Below are positions 1-7,906 of a DNA stretch of 64,000 bases, piece by piece. Both the position numbers and the translations under genes were made by a program. A model generated the notes under the pieces. That model had not been told where the DNA came from. It searched no databases and saw nothing but the letters and a program-made list of their open reading frames with translations. Each line of letters starts with the position of its first letter. Within the stretch, counting starts at the first letter, position 1. Location of the stretch: the NCBI RefSeq assembly GCF_007097525.1, contig NZ_VKDD01000002.1, forward strand, positions 620,001 to 684,000. The letters run 5' to 3'. Source of the DNA: Thalassomonas sp. M1454 (GTDB lineage: Bacteria > Pseudomonadota > Gammaproteobacteria > Enterobacterales > Alteromonadaceae).

Positions 1-1138
1 CTCAAACCAGTTAGTGGTTGAAGTTATGGGCTTACATCTACCGGGTGCTTCATTTGTTGCTCCAAATACGCAATTACGTGAAGAGTTAACCAAAGCAGCG
101 GCTCGTCAAGTTACTCGTTTAACTCAACAGTCTGGTAACTACGTACCAGTTGGTAAGATGATTGATGAAAAATCAATTGTAAACTCTATTGTTGCATTAC
201 TTGCAACGGGTGGTTCAACTAACTTAACTATGCATATCATCGCATACGCTCGTGCTGCAGGTATTATTATTAACTGGGACGACTTTGCTGATCTTTCTGA
301 TGCTGTGCCATTAATTACACGAATTTACCCTAACGGTTTTGCTGATATCAACCAATTCCAAGAAGCCGGTGGTATGGCGTTATTATTCCGTGAATTACTT
401 GATGCTGGTTTATTACATGAAGACGTAGACACGATTTGTGGTCGCGGTTTAGAGCGATACACACAAGTACCAACATTAAAAGACGGTAAACTTGTTTGGG
501 TTGATGGCGCAACAGAATCAGGCGATACAGATATTATTGCTGCTCCTGGTAAGCCATTTAAACAAGATGGTGGCTTAAAACTACTTAAAGGTAACTTAGG
601 TCGCTCTGTTCTTAAAACTTCATCACTACGTCCTGGCCAAGAAGTAATTAAAGCTCCAGCGGTTGTATTTGAAGATCAACACGAATTAGATGCTGCATTC
701 CAATCAGGTTCACTTGATAAAGATTTTGTTGCTGTTGTTCGCTTCCAAGGTCCAAAAGCTCGTGGTATGCCTGAGTGTCATAAATTAACTCCTCCATTAG
801 GTGTACTGCAAGATAAAGGCTTTAATGTTGCCCTTATTACTGACGGACGTATGTCAGGTGCGTCAGGTAAAGTTCCTGCAGCTATCCATTTAGTTCCAGA
901 AGCACTAGACGGTGGATTAATCGCAAAAGTACAAACTGGCGATATGATTTTAGTTGATGGTATTTCAGGCGAATTAACATTAATGGTTGATGAAGCTGAA
1001 TTAGCTGCTCGTCCATTAGCAAAATTTGCTGCACAACACGAACACCAAGGTATGGGCCGTGAAATCTTTGGTTTCATGCGTAACAACCTTAGTGGCGCTG
1101 AATTAGGCGCATGTTCATTATTTTCTGAGGACATTTAA
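1..1138 (+). CDS. edd: Phosphogluconate dehydratase, C-terminal part (5' end outside window)
   Basis: Dehydrates 6-phosphogluconate to 2-keto-3-deoxy-6-phosphogluconate in the Entner-Doudoroff pathway; a cytosolic Fe-S enzyme of the IlvD/Edd family. The frame is open from base 2, so about 378 residues are visible of the usual ~600 and roughly 230 N-terminal residues lie upstream of the window. The family motif GRMSGASGKVPAAIH near the C-terminus and MGLHLPGASFV at the visible start are clear. The stop codon is 3 nt before glk, so the genes are co-transcribed. Edd rather than IlvD is supported by the neighbours glk and eda. Confidence 0.95.
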   Translation, partial: SNQLVVEVMGLHLPGASFVAPNTQLREELTKAAARQVTRLTQQSGNYVPVGKMIDEKSIVNSIVALLATGGSTNLTMHIIAYARAAGIIINWDDFADLSDAVPLITRIYPNGFADINQFQEAGGMALLFRELLDAGLLHEDVDTICGRGLERYTQVPTLKDGKLVWVDGATESGDTDIIAAPGKPFKQDGGLKLLKGNLGRSVLKTSSLRPGQEVIKAPAVVFEDQHELDAAFQSGSLDKDFVAVVRFQGPKARGMPECHKLTPPLGVLQDKGFNVALITDGRMSGASGKVPAAIHLVPEALDGGLIAKVQTGDMILVDGISGELTLMVDEAELAARPLAKFAAQHEHQGMGREIFGFMRNNLSGAELGACSLFSEDI

Positions 1139-1141
1139 TCA

Positions 1142-2131
1142 ATGAGTTCATCTGTAATTAATATTGTTGCTGATATTGGTGGTACTAACTTACGTGTTGG
1201 TATAGTTCAACCTGATGGCAGCGTTGCTAACTTAGAGCTTTTTCAATGTGAAGAATACTCAAGTTTAAAAAGTGTTTTAGATTTATATTTAACAAATCAG
1301 AACATCGATACTTCGGTAACTAAAACTAATGCTTGCTTAGCCATAGCGTGTCCTGTTGATCAAGATTTGATCAGCATGACAAACTTACCTTGGAGTTTTT
1401 CTAAGTCAGAGCTTAAAGCCGATCTTAAGTTAAATCATTTGTACATGATCAATGACTACACGGCAATTGCATGGTCGATTAATAGTTTATCTGATGATCA
1501 AAAAGTAAAAATTGGTGGTGGTGAATCTATACCGCACACGCCAATGGCAATTTGTGGTCCTGGTACTGGTTTAGGTGTTGCCAATGTTATTTGGGGACAC
1601 GACCAATGGATAAGCGTTGGTGGTGAAGGGGGGCATGCAGACTTTGCTCCTGTTGATGATACTGAAATTGAAATCTTAAAGTTTCTACAAACAAAATACC
1701 CAAGAGTGTCGTACGAGCAAGTGTTATCAGGCTTAGGTATTGAACAAATTTATCAAGCATTATGTTCGATTAAAAATGTACCTGCCCAAGATTATCAAGC
1801 AAAAGATATATCTGGCAAAGCGTTAGATAACAGCTGTGAAATTTGTTTAGAAGCATTACAACAATTTTGTAAGATCTTAGGTAGTTTTGCAGGTAACTTA
1901 GCGTTAACTACATCCGCTTTTGGTGGTGTGTATATTGCCGGTGGCATTGTCCCAAGGTTCATTGAATTCTTCGAAAACAGTGACTTTAGAGCACGATTTA
2001 TCGCAAAAAACCGTTTTACAGAATTTAATTCAAAAATTCCAACTTACGTAATTACTGAAGCACAACCCGGCATATTAGGTGCAAGTGCTTATTTAATTCA
2101 ACAAAATAATAATGAGGCACTATGTCGTTAA
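1142..2131 (+). CDS. glk: Glucokinase
   Basis: Phosphorylates glucose with ATP to glucose 6-phosphate, feeding the Entner-Doudoroff route encoded on both sides. The 329-residue protein has the normal length of the Glk (non-ROK) family. Visible motifs are the phosphate-binding loop ADIGGTNLRVG at residues 10-20, CGPGTGLGVA near 138 and GEGGHADFAP near 160. It starts 3 nt after edd and its 3' end overlaps eda by 10 nt, indicating translational coupling. Confidence 0.95.
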   Translation: MSSSVINIVADIGGTNLRVGIVQPDGSVANLELFQCEEYSSLKSVLDLYLTNQNIDTSVTKTNACLAIACPVDQDLISMTNLPWSFSKSELKADLKLNHLYMINDYTAIAWSINSLSDDQKVKIGGGESIPHTPMAICGPGTGLGVANVIWGHDQWISVGGEGGHADFAPVDDTEIEILKFLQTKYPRVSYEQVLSGLGIEQIYQALCSIKNVPAQDYQAKDISGKALDNSCEICLEALQQFCKILGSFAGNLALTTSAFGGVYIAGGIVPRFIEFFENSDFRARFIAKNRFTEFNSKIPTYVITEAQPGILGASAYLIQQNNNEALCR

Positions 2132-2778
2132 GTAACAATTGGCAAATTCAGCCAGCAGAGCTATTTGCAATGGGACCTGTTGTTCCTGTCCTAGTCATTG
2201 AAAACGTTGAAGATGCCGTGCCAATTGCACAAGCATTAATCGCTGGTGGCATTAAAGTATTAGAAGTAACATTGCGTACCGCTAATGCTTTAGATGTTAT
2301 CAAAGAAATCGCATCTAAAGTACCTGAAGCTATGGTTGGTTCTGGCACAGTAACTAACCCAGAAACTTTACAACAGTCAATTGATGCAGGAGCAAAGTTT
2401 GCCCTTAGCCCAGGTATGACTACAGAGCTACTTGCTGCTGCACAAAAATCTTCTATTCCATTAATTCCAGGTATTTCTTCAATATCTGAACTTATGGAAG
2501 GAATTGACGCTGGTTTTGACCACTTTAAGTTTTTCCCGGCAGAAGCTGCTGGTGGCGCTAAAACAATTAAATCTGTTTCTGGTCCATTCCCACACGTTCG
2601 TTTTTGCCCAACTGGTGGTATTAACGTTGGTAACATGGGTAATTACTTAAGCCTAAGCAACGTAAGCTGTATTGGTGGTTCATGGTTAGTTCCAGACGAT
2701 GTTGTTAAAAAGAAAGACTGGGCTACAATTACAGAAATTACTAAAAAAGCTGTAGCTGCTGCCACGCAAGGCAAGTAG
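2122..2778 (+). CDS. eda: KDPG aldolase (2-keto-3-deoxy-6-phosphogluconate aldolase)
   Basis: Cleaves KDPG to pyruvate and glyceraldehyde 3-phosphate, the last step of the Entner-Doudoroff pathway. The 218-residue protein has the class I aldolase signature: Glu in LEVTLRT (about residue 47), the Schiff-base Lys in FKFFPAEA (about residue 136) and PTGGIN further on. It overlaps the end of glk by 10 nt and is the last gene of the operon, followed directly by an intrinsic terminator. The product GAP is the substrate of the two GAPDH enzymes encoded about 10 kb downstream. Confidence 0.97.
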   Translation: MSLSNNWQIQPAELFAMGPVVPVLVIENVEDAVPIAQALIAGGIKVLEVTLRTANALDVIKEIASKVPEAMVGSGTVTNPETLQQSIDAGAKFALSPGMTTELLAAAQKSSIPLIPGISSISELMEGIDAGFDHFKFFPAEAAGGAKTIKSVSGPFPHVRFCPTGGINVGNMGNYLSLSNVSCIGGSWLVPDDVVKKKDWATITEITKKAVAAATQGK

Positions 2779-2801
2779 TAGCCACAAAGTAAATGCAAAA
2801 C

Positions 2802-2844
2802 AAAAAGCCATCACGTTATCTAATAACCTGATGGCTTTTTTCTT
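2802..2844 (+). terminator. Intrinsic terminator of the edd-glk-eda operon
   Basis: A perfect stem AAAAGCCATCA / TGATGGCTTTT with a 15-nt loop is followed by a T-run, 24 nt after the eda stop. It separates the metabolic operon from the cassette array. Confidence 0.85.
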
Positions 2845-3091
2845 TTAAGTACTCTAATCCCTAAAATTAACTCACTAAACAAATATAGCAATTATCATTA
2901 ATGCCACCTTTCAAAAAAAAGTAAGGAATATTTCTTTGTTTCAACATCTGGAAATAAATTAATTCTTTGTATATCAACAAAATACAAGTTAAAGTATTGT
3001 TAATAAAAATAAAAGGTGGCAACTATAATTCGTGAAAGTACGGATTTATTCCATCTAATAAGCTGTTATACAACTATGGACAGTCTAGAGT
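2845..3091. other. Intergenic left boundary of the cassette array
   Basis: No ORF is supported here. The stretch contains a 10-bp inverted repeat, TGCCACCTTT at 2902-2911 and AAAGGTGGCA at 3012-3021, with a 100-nt loop. At 3043-3070 it ends in CCATCTAATAAGCTGTTATAC, which resembles the right half of the attC sites downstream. The first cassette therefore probably begins at GTTATAC (3064). I see no integrase gene and no recognisable attI. Confidence 0.5.
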
Positions 3092-3583
3092 ATGCCCAAC
3101 CCCTTTATTCCTGAATCTTTCGAACCGCCTAAGCTTTTTGACAGTGAATGCTTTCATTTTAGAGTTCTTGAAGAGGCAGTTGCAGAATTAGATTTTGAAG
3201 CTGTGATGTCTAGCCAAAAAAGACTACAAGGGATATTTGGCCCAGAGTTCGACTGGCCTAAAACTGATATGACTCTCGAGGAAAATAAAAAAAGTTTGAA
3301 GGTTCACAAACAAGAATTTGAAACACGAGAAGCATTTGCTTATTCAGTATTTACCAATTCTAAAGAAAAATGCCTAGGTTCTGTTTACATAGATCCAAGC
3401 CAATCACAGAACTATGATTGTGAAGTATATCTTTGGGTTAGGGATGATAGCATCACTTTGGATAAGGCACTTTACCAAACAGTCTTGAGTTGGCTTCAAA
3501 ATGAGTGGCCGTTTTCTAAAATTGCATTCCCTGGTAGGTGTATCTCATGGGAAGATTGGGCAAATGAGTTAAAAGTTGTATAA
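3092..3583 (+). CDS. Cassette 1: GNAT-like hypothetical protein
   Basis: A 163-residue soluble protein. The second half (roughly residues 85-155) reads like an acetyltransferase fold: a beta strand AFAYSVF, a strand CLGSVYIDP, an acidic strand CEVYLWVR, a helix before WPFSKIAFPGR. I therefore suggest a GNAT-family N-acetyltransferase, but the acetyl-CoA loop is not clear and no substrate can be named. It is the first cassette of the array; its stop codon lies inside the left end of the following attC site, as for most cassettes here. Confidence 0.7.
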   Translation: MPNPFIPESFEPPKLFDSECFHFRVLEEAVAELDFEAVMSSQKRLQGIFGPEFDWPKTDMTLEENKKSLKVHKQEFETREAFAYSVFTNSKEKCLGSVYIDPSQSQNYDCEVYLWVRDDSITLDKALYQTVLSWLQNEWPFSKIAFPGRCISWEDWANELKVV

Positions 3584-3677
3584 CAAGGCAATTAAATCGG
3601 ACAAATAACAGTTGGCTTTTGTTCGTGCCTCACAAATTATAGCCAACTAACATTTGCCGTTTATTGCGGCGTTAGTT
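3578..3677 (+). repeat. attC site 1
   Basis: About 100 bp from GTATAAC (left core) to GTTAGTT (right core, preceded by GCG). Central arms AGTTGGCT (3610-3617) and AGCCAACT (3641-3648) are perfectly complementary. GGACAAAT and ATTTGCC pair with one unpaired base, the extrahelical-base arrangement typical of folded attC. Confidence 0.85.
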
Positions 3678-3690
3678 ACCCAGGGAAGAC

Positions 3691-4095
3691 ATGCGCAATT
3701 TTTATAGAATGTTATTAGCTATAGAATTTGGATTAGTATTTTTAGTCCCAATTTGGTTTCTCGGATTTGGTATTTTATTAGGGACGCCATTGGCTATTTA
3801 TTCTATGTTTCAAGGTGATTTCAGCTTAACCCATTACCCCTTTATGACAATAGGTGGGTTGTTTGGAATATGGGGTATATCTCAACTGTTGGCAAAACAA
3901 CTATCCCCTGATATTAATATTGCACCACCAAGAAGACTATGTTTCTACTTAATATCTGGGTGTTTAGCAATTATACCTTTTGGAATAATTACCTTTGAAG
4001 ATATTAATCTTTTTTCAACAGTATTGTGGTTGTCACCTTATATTGTTACGTTACATCTAGTTTATTTAAATAAATCAAATATATGGGTTAACTAA
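3691..4095 (+). CDS. Cassette 2: small integral membrane protein
   Basis: A 134-residue protein, not recognised. It has about four hydrophobic segments (roughly residues 7-40, 48-67, 82-101 and 107-126) and so is probably an inner-membrane protein. The start ATG follows AGGGAAGAC, the same ribosome-binding arrangement seen in several other cassettes, 14 nt after the right core of attC site 1. Confidence 0.75.
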   Translation: MRNFYRMLLAIEFGLVFLVPIWFLGFGILLGTPLAIYSMFQGDFSLTHYPFMTIGGLFGIWGISQLLAKQLSPDINIAPPRRLCFYLISGCLAIIPFGIITFEDINLFSTVLWLSPYIVTLHLVYLNKSNIWVN

Positions 4096-4182
4096 CAAGT
4101 TACTCAATAGGCCAAATAACAGTTTGCTGCGCTTCGCGCATTGTAGCAAACGTATAATTTGCCCCTTAGCAAAGCGTTAGGC
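4090..4182 (+). repeat. attC site 2
   Basis: About 93 bp from AACTAAC to GTTAGGC, the best match in the array to the right-core consensus GTTRRRY. Central arms GTTTGCT (4122-4128) and AGCAAAC (4145-4151) close a short loop rich in GCGC. Confidence 0.85.
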
Positions 4183-4205
4183 ATCTATCGAACAAGGAGT
4201 TCATT

Positions 4206-4586
4206 TTGACCAAAAGACCACCAAGTGTCATTGCTACCATAGTTACGTTTTCTTTGTTGTTTCTTATTGGTGTAATCCCAACAATTACTAGCCTTATCAA
4301 TGGCAGTGCGGATTTTAATTGGCTATTTGTTCCATCTTTCTTTCTAGTTGGTCTAGTTGGGGTGGTAATGCGAAAAAATTGGGCAAGAATATACAGTTCA
4401 ATAATTATTCTAATTTTCGCATTTGGTGGTGCAATTACGATGTACCCAAAAGGTTCAGATGCATTTACTATCGATAAAGTTGTCTTAATGCTTTTAGTTT
4501 TCGGGTTATTAAGTTGGTTATTTGTTTCTTTAGCTTTTGGTAAAGCATCAAAAGCACACTTTAAAAACAGTGAAAGCGAAGCCTAA
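4206..4586 (+). CDS. Cassette 3: small integral membrane protein
   Basis: A 126-residue protein with about four hydrophobic segments (roughly 8-30, 38-55, 62-80, 92-113) and a polar C-terminal tail. The start is TTG at 4206, chosen because AAGGAG sits 5 nt upstream (4195-4200) and there is no in-frame ATG near. Function unknown; no family recognised. Confidence 0.72.
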   Translation: MTKRPPSVIATIVTFSLLFLIGVIPTITSLINGSADFNWLFVPSFFLVGLVGVVMRKNWARIYSSIIILIFAFGGAITMYPKGSDAFTIDKVVLMLLVFGLLSWLFVSLAFGKASKAHFKNSESEA

Positions 4587-4686
4587 CAAGCGCATAAAGC
4601 AACGGGACACGCAACGTTTGGCTCGGTTCCGCTTCGCTTCACGATTTTAGCCAAACATTACTTAGCCCCTTATGCGGGCGTTATAC
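4581..4686 (+). repeat. attC site 3
   Basis: About 106 bp from GCCTAAC to GTTATAC. Central arms GTTTGGCT (4616-4623) and AGCCAAAC (4649-4656) are perfect complements; the right side reads CTTAGCCCCTTATGCGGGCG before the core. Confidence 0.85.
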
Positions 4687-4700
4687 AACTAAGGAAAGTC

Positions 4701-5096
4701 ATGCGTTATATTTTTACCCTTTTAATCCTATTAATTTCGATTAGTGCCTTTTCCGGACAATACGCAAAAGAAGCGAACGATAACCCATTTTTAAATGGCG
4801 AGTTAAACCCGAAATACGAAGGTGAACTTACAGCGTTATCAGGAGATATTGTAGAAATAATTGATGGTCATAAAGGTAAAAAACTATATAAATTAAATCT
4901 AAATATTGCAGGACTAAAGCATATTTGGGTAACTAGTTTTGCTCCATTTGCTGAAGGTGAAATTACAATAAATAGTAAGCTTATATTCAGAGGCTATATC
5001 GCTACGTCAGACGGTCTTGACTCAACAGGTAAACTCAAGTTAAAAATTGAGAGCGAAACGTTACTACTAGCATTAAAGGCAGACTCAGTTAAATAG
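4701..5096 (+). CDS. Cassette 4: exported hypothetical protein
   Basis: A 131-residue protein with a hydrophobic N-terminal signal peptide of about 19 residues (MRYIFTLLILLISISAFSG), so it is probably periplasmic. The rest is beta-rich and polar with no family that I recognise. The start ATG follows AAGGAAAGTC. It lies between attC sites 3 and 4. Confidence 0.72.
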   Translation: MRYIFTLLILLISISAFSGQYAKEANDNPFLNGELNPKYEGELTALSGDIVEIIDGHKGKKLYKLNLNIAGLKHIWVTSFAPFAEGEITINSKLIFRGYIATSDGLDSTGKLKLKIESETLLLALKADSVK

Positions 5097-5098
5097 TT

Positions 5099-5198
5099 GT
5101 ATAACAAGCACTTCAACAGGACAAATAAAGCTTGGCTCCTGTCGCTGCGCTCCATATTATAGCCAAGCTAATTATTTGCCCATTAAGTGGCGTTATAC
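5099..5198 (+). repeat. attC site 4
   Basis: About 100 bp from GTATAAC to GTTATAC. Central arms AGCTTGGCT (5129-5137) and AGCCAAGCT (5161-5169) form a perfect 9-bp stem, the longest simple central stem in the array. Confidence 0.87.
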
Positions 5199-5214
5199 AT
5201 CATGCGAGGTAGGG

Positions 5215-5661
5215 TTGAATCAAACTGTTTTTAGACTATTAATAGGTATTTATTTAGTAGTATCGATTGGAAAATCCATTGCTAATCAGCAGTATTTATT
5301 TTGGTTACAAGCTCCCGAAATAATTAACGCTTGGAATGCACATAATACATTTATTCTCGATTTAAGAAATTTACCTCTAATTGTAAACCTAATTCAGGTG
5401 CCCCTAAATTTGTTTTTGTTTCTATATGGTGCTTTAGGTATGGCTTTCTATTGGAGATATGCGAGAGAAGTGTTCTTACTATCAAGTTTGCCTCTCTCAT
5501 TTGTTTATATTTTTATGGTTACTTCACATTTATCACATGCAGGTACAGTAGCTATCGATGCTTTTGAATGGTTTCTGACAGGAGGCATTGTTTCATTAGC
5601 TTATTTTTCTAATGTTAGCGAAAATTTTAAGCGGAAAAGGGTAATTGTAAATGATGTATAA
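5215..5661 (+). CDS. Cassette 5: small integral membrane protein
   Basis: A 148-residue protein with about four hydrophobic segments, function unknown. The frame is open from 5176, but that upstream part lies inside attC site 4 and cannot be the real N-terminus. I place the start at TTG 5215, with GAGG at 5206-5209 as ribosome-binding site (5-nt spacing). The stop codon is part of the left core of the next attC. Confidence 0.65.
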   Translation: MNQTVFRLLIGIYLVVSIGKSIANQQYLFWLQAPEIINAWNAHNTFILDLRNLPLIVNLIQVPLNLFLFLYGALGMAFYWRYAREVFLLSSLPLSFVYIFMVTSHLSHAGTVAIDAFEWFLTGGIVSLAYFSNVSENFKRKRVIVNDV

Positions 5662-5757
5662 CAAGGCGCTCAACATGACAAATAACACTGTCACAGTTTT
5701 AGCAAAAGACGCAAAAAGCAGCGCCATTATTATTTGCACGTTAGCTTAGCGTTAGGT
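5656..5757 (+). repeat. attC site 5
   Basis: About 102 bp from GTATAAC to GTTAGGT. Outer arms CAAATAA (5679-5685) and TTATTTG (5730-5736) pair; the central part (CACTGTCACAG...GCAAAAAGCAGCG) differs from sites 1-4 and is related to sites 7 and 8. Confidence 0.75.
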
Positions 5758-5770
5758 ATACAGGGAAAGT

Positions 5771-6163
5771 TTGGTGCATAAATCAATATATACAGTCGTA
5801 GGTGCATCCAGTGTTTGGATGTTTTTCATTTACCTCGCTTATATTTCACTTTATATTCAATCTCCTCTCACTGAATTACTTATCGATTCTGATGTATTTC
5901 CAGTAGAATACAGTGTTTACTCTATTGCATATTTAACCGACTGCTTGAGCGTGTTAACTTTCGTTTTAGTTATGCTTTATAGCTTGAGTTTTATTTGCAA
6001 AACTAGTGTTCAAAGCATTGCTGTATATTTTGTTTTGGGTTTTGTTCTCGGTTCTGTCATTTTTCCATATGAATTAACTATTACTGTTTCGGCTGTTATT
6101 CAAATTATTACAGCAATTTTAGTTGGGGTTTATTTTTACAAGGCTTCAGCAAAGTATACCTAA
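5771..6163 (+). CDS. Cassette 6: small integral membrane protein
   Basis: A 130-residue, very hydrophobic protein with about four membrane segments (near 7-29, 50-75, 80-100 and 104-125). Start is TTG at 5771, placed after AGGGAAAGT exactly as in other cassettes; the in-frame GTG at 5774 is an equally possible start. Not recognised. Confidence 0.68.
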   Translation: MVHKSIYTVVGASSVWMFFIYLAYISLYIQSPLTELLIDSDVFPVEYSVYSIAYLTDCLSVLTFVLVMLYSLSFICKTSVQSIAVYFVLGFVLGSVIFPYELTITVSAVIQIITAILVGVYFYKASAKYT

Positions 6164-6255
6164 CAAACTAATTAGTACGGACAAAAAATAGTTGGCTGTT
6201 TTCGTTCCTCAACATTTTAGCCAACAATTTTTAGCCGCTTAACGAGGCGTTATCC
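6158..6255 (+). repeat. attC site 6
   Basis: About 98 bp from ACCTAAC to GTTATCC, with central arms GTTGGCT (6191-6197) and AGCCAAC (6219-6225). Confidence 0.83.
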
Positions 6256-6288
6256 GTATTCTCTAAACTTGCAATTCACATTAAAAAG

Positions 6289-6304
6289 GTATACTTTTTA
6301 TACT
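6289..6304 (+). promoter_or_regulatory. Possible brnTA promoter and operator
   Basis: The inverted repeat GTATA (6289-6293) / TATAC (6299-6303) includes two TATACT hexamers suitable as -10 elements, directly before the brnT ATG. BrnA antitoxins are known to repress their own promoter, so this is a reasonable operator. The -35 is not clear (TTGCAA at 6269 or TTCACA at 6275), so this is tentative. Confidence 0.35.
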
Positions 6305-6571
6305 ATGTATGTTTTTGAATATGATCCAAATAAGAGTCAAATCAATCTCGGTAAGCATGGAATCGATTTTGAGGAAGCTAAGTTATTGTGGAATGATCCT
6401 GAGTTAGTAGAGATCCCCGTTAATACAAGTGATGAAGCTCGCTTTGTAATAATCGCATTCCATAATGGTAAACACTGGTCTGCTGTTATAACTTATCGAG
6501 ATACTAATATCCGAATAATTTCAGTTAGGCGTTCTAGAACAAATGAGGTGAAATTTTATGAAAGCTTCTGA
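6305..6571 (+). CDS. brnT: BrnT family ribonuclease toxin (cassette 7)
   Basis: Toxin of a type II toxin-antitoxin pair; BrnT is a small RelE-like ribonuclease. The 88-residue product begins MYVFEYDPNKSQINLGKHG, the usual BrnT opening (aromatic-E-x-D-xxK-x-xxN-xxKHGI-F-EA), and ends with the strand-rich RIISVRRSRTNE segment of the family. A longer frame opens at 6269, but the family N-terminus argues for the ATG at 6305. It overlaps brnA by 14 nt. Toxin-antitoxin cassettes are known to stabilise integron arrays. Confidence 0.88.
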   Translation: MYVFEYDPNKSQINLGKHGIDFEEAKLLWNDPELVEIPVNTSDEARFVIIAFHNGKHWSAVITYRDTNIRIISVRRSRTNEVKFYESF

Positions 6572-6803
6572 TTTTGATAAAGAGTTTGACGAAGGCAACG
6601 ATATTTTAGCCAATCTAGACTTGTCCCAAGCTAAACGAACTACGCAAACAACCAAAAGAGTTAATGTAGACTTCCCAGAGTGGATGATTGACTCTCTTGA
6701 TCGTGAAGCAAATCGTGTAGGAGTAACAAGGCAGTCAATTATAAAAGTTTGGCTAGCTGAGCGTATTGAGAGCCTTAATAGTCATCATATTAAACATGGC
6801 TAA
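6558..6803 (+). CDS. brnA: BrnA family antitoxin (cassette 7)
   Basis: Antitoxin that neutralises BrnT and represses the pair. The 81-residue protein has a polar N-terminal half (residues 1-30), which contacts the toxin in this family, and a C-terminal ribbon-helix-helix DNA-binding domain (RVNVDFPEWMIDSLDREA..GVTRQSIIKVWLAE, about 33-72). A strong GAGGTGA ribosome-binding site sits inside the end of brnT. The stop codon is part of the next attC left core. Confidence 0.88.
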   Translation: MKASDFDKEFDEGNDILANLDLSQAKRTTQTTKRVNVDFPEWMIDSLDREANRVGVTRQSIIKVWLAERIESLNSHHIKHG

Positions 6804-6898
6804 CAAGTTACTTAAAGGACAAATACCACTGTCACCGTTTTTGCAAAAAACACAAAAAGCTGTGCCAGTATCATTCGCCTCTTAGTAAGGCGTTATTC
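6798..6898 (+). repeat. attC site 7
   Basis: About 101 bp from GGCTAAC to GTTATTC. The middle (GTCACCGTTTTTGCAAAAAA...TGCCAGTAT) is nearly identical to that of site 8, suggesting the two arose from one another. Confidence 0.82.
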
Positions 6899-6919
6899 AT
6901 ATAGGGAGTCTCGTTACAA

Positions 6920-7174
6920 ATGGAAGATGTATTTGAAGGAATAGGAAAGGGTATAGGCCGAGCAATCGGTTATATTTTAGTTGATGTACTTTTCAACACT
7001 GTATGTTATTACATCGGCTGGCCTATTTGTAAATTATTAACTTTTGGTAAATATCCTCAACCTGTTAATTATGATTATTTGCATACGTTGAATAGGCAGG
7101 GGTTATGGTGCAGCTTCGTAGGTTTTGTCGTTGTTATATTACCCGTTATGTTCGTATTAGATGTATCTTTGTAA
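6920..7174 (+). CDS. Cassette 8: small membrane protein
   Basis: An 84-residue protein with a glycine-rich amphipathic N-terminus (EGIGKGIGRAIGYILVD) and two hydrophobic segments (about 18-38 and 62-82). Not recognised. Its stop is a few bases before a degenerate attC left core. Confidence 0.62.
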   Translation: MEDVFEGIGKGIGRAIGYILVDVLFNTVCYYIGWPICKLLTFGKYPQPVNYDYLHTLNRQGLWCSFVGFVVVILPVMFVLDVSL

Positions 7175-7177
7175 TAT

Positions 7178-7279
7178 ATGTATCAAGTTACTCAAAAGGA
7201 CAAATACCAATGTCACAGTTTTTGCAAAAAACACAGAAAGCAGTGCCAGTATGATTAGCCTCTTAGTAAGGCGTTAACA
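7178..7279 (+). repeat. attC site 8
   Basis: About 102 bp with a degenerate left core ATGTATC (C instead of the usual AAC end) and right core GTTAACA. The interior closely matches site 7. Confidence 0.78.
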
Positions 7280-7294
7280 TTTAGTAGATTTATC

Positions 7295-7801
7295 ATGAAT
7301 ATGAAAATCATTATCGTTCTATTTTTTTTCACCACAATGGCTTTTAATGCCGAGGGAGTGGCCGATAATGAATACAAAAATTATAGAGTTTTCAATCCTG
7401 ATATCGCTGATGAGCACCCTGTAGAGTTTTTTAGAAGGTACGCGATATTGATCCAGACGTATGATGAAAAGGTTATTGGACTATATTCCGATAGTGCTCA
7501 AATATTGGTAAATATGAAACACACTCACGGTTTAGAGAAATTTGGAGAGTTATCGGGTGAGGAGTGGAAAAAATTAGCAAAGTCGGCAATATGGATGTCA
7601 AAAAACACTGGCGACAAAATTACGTACTCAAATCTAAATATTATAAAAATAGATGATGGATTTAGAATTAGTGCAGATCGTTACTCAGTAAAAGCCTGTT
7701 ATACAGATTCAAGTTTTTATCAGATTGTGAAATTTAATAAAGAAGGTAAATTAAAAATAATGAAAGAGTATTTTGAAGTCATCCCTAAGTCGAAATGCTA
7801 A
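7295..7801 (+). CDS. Cassette 9: exported hypothetical protein
   Basis: A 168-residue protein with a signal peptide (MNMKIIIVLFFFTTMAFNAEG), so probably periplasmic. The mature part alternates helix and strands (FFRRYAILIQTYDEK..., then ISADRYSVKACYTDS...) in a way compatible with an NTF2-like fold, but this is only an impression. Two Cys near the C-terminus could form a disulfide. ATG at 7301 is an alternative start. Confidence 0.7.
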   Translation: MNMKIIIVLFFFTTMAFNAEGVADNEYKNYRVFNPDIADEHPVEFFRRYAILIQTYDEKVIGLYSDSAQILVNMKHTHGLEKFGELSGEEWKKLAKSAIWMSKNTGDKITYSNLNIIKIDDGFRISADRYSVKACYTDSSFYQIVKFNKEGKLKIMKEYFEVIPKSKC

Positions 7802-7891
7802 CAAGTCATTAAAGTATGGCAAAAACAGTTGTTTTTGTTCATGCTACACAAGTATAACCAACTATTTTTGCCTCTTATTGAGGCGTTATAA
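7796..7891 (+). repeat. attC site 9
   Basis: About 96 bp from TGCTAAC to GTTATAA. AAAAACAGTTG and CAACTATTTTT pair around the centre with one unpaired base. Confidence 0.82.
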
Positions 7892-7906
7892 ACCAAGGAA
7901 GGACAA

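Noticed and set aside
778-2636. Antisense ORFs of 118 and 162 codons in edd and eda
   Set aside because: They overlap strongly conserved enzymes on the other strand and look non-protein-like.
5176-5214. Upstream extension of the cassette 5 ORF
   Set aside because: This part is attC site 4 sequence and has no ribosome-binding site; TTG 5215 has GAGG upstream.
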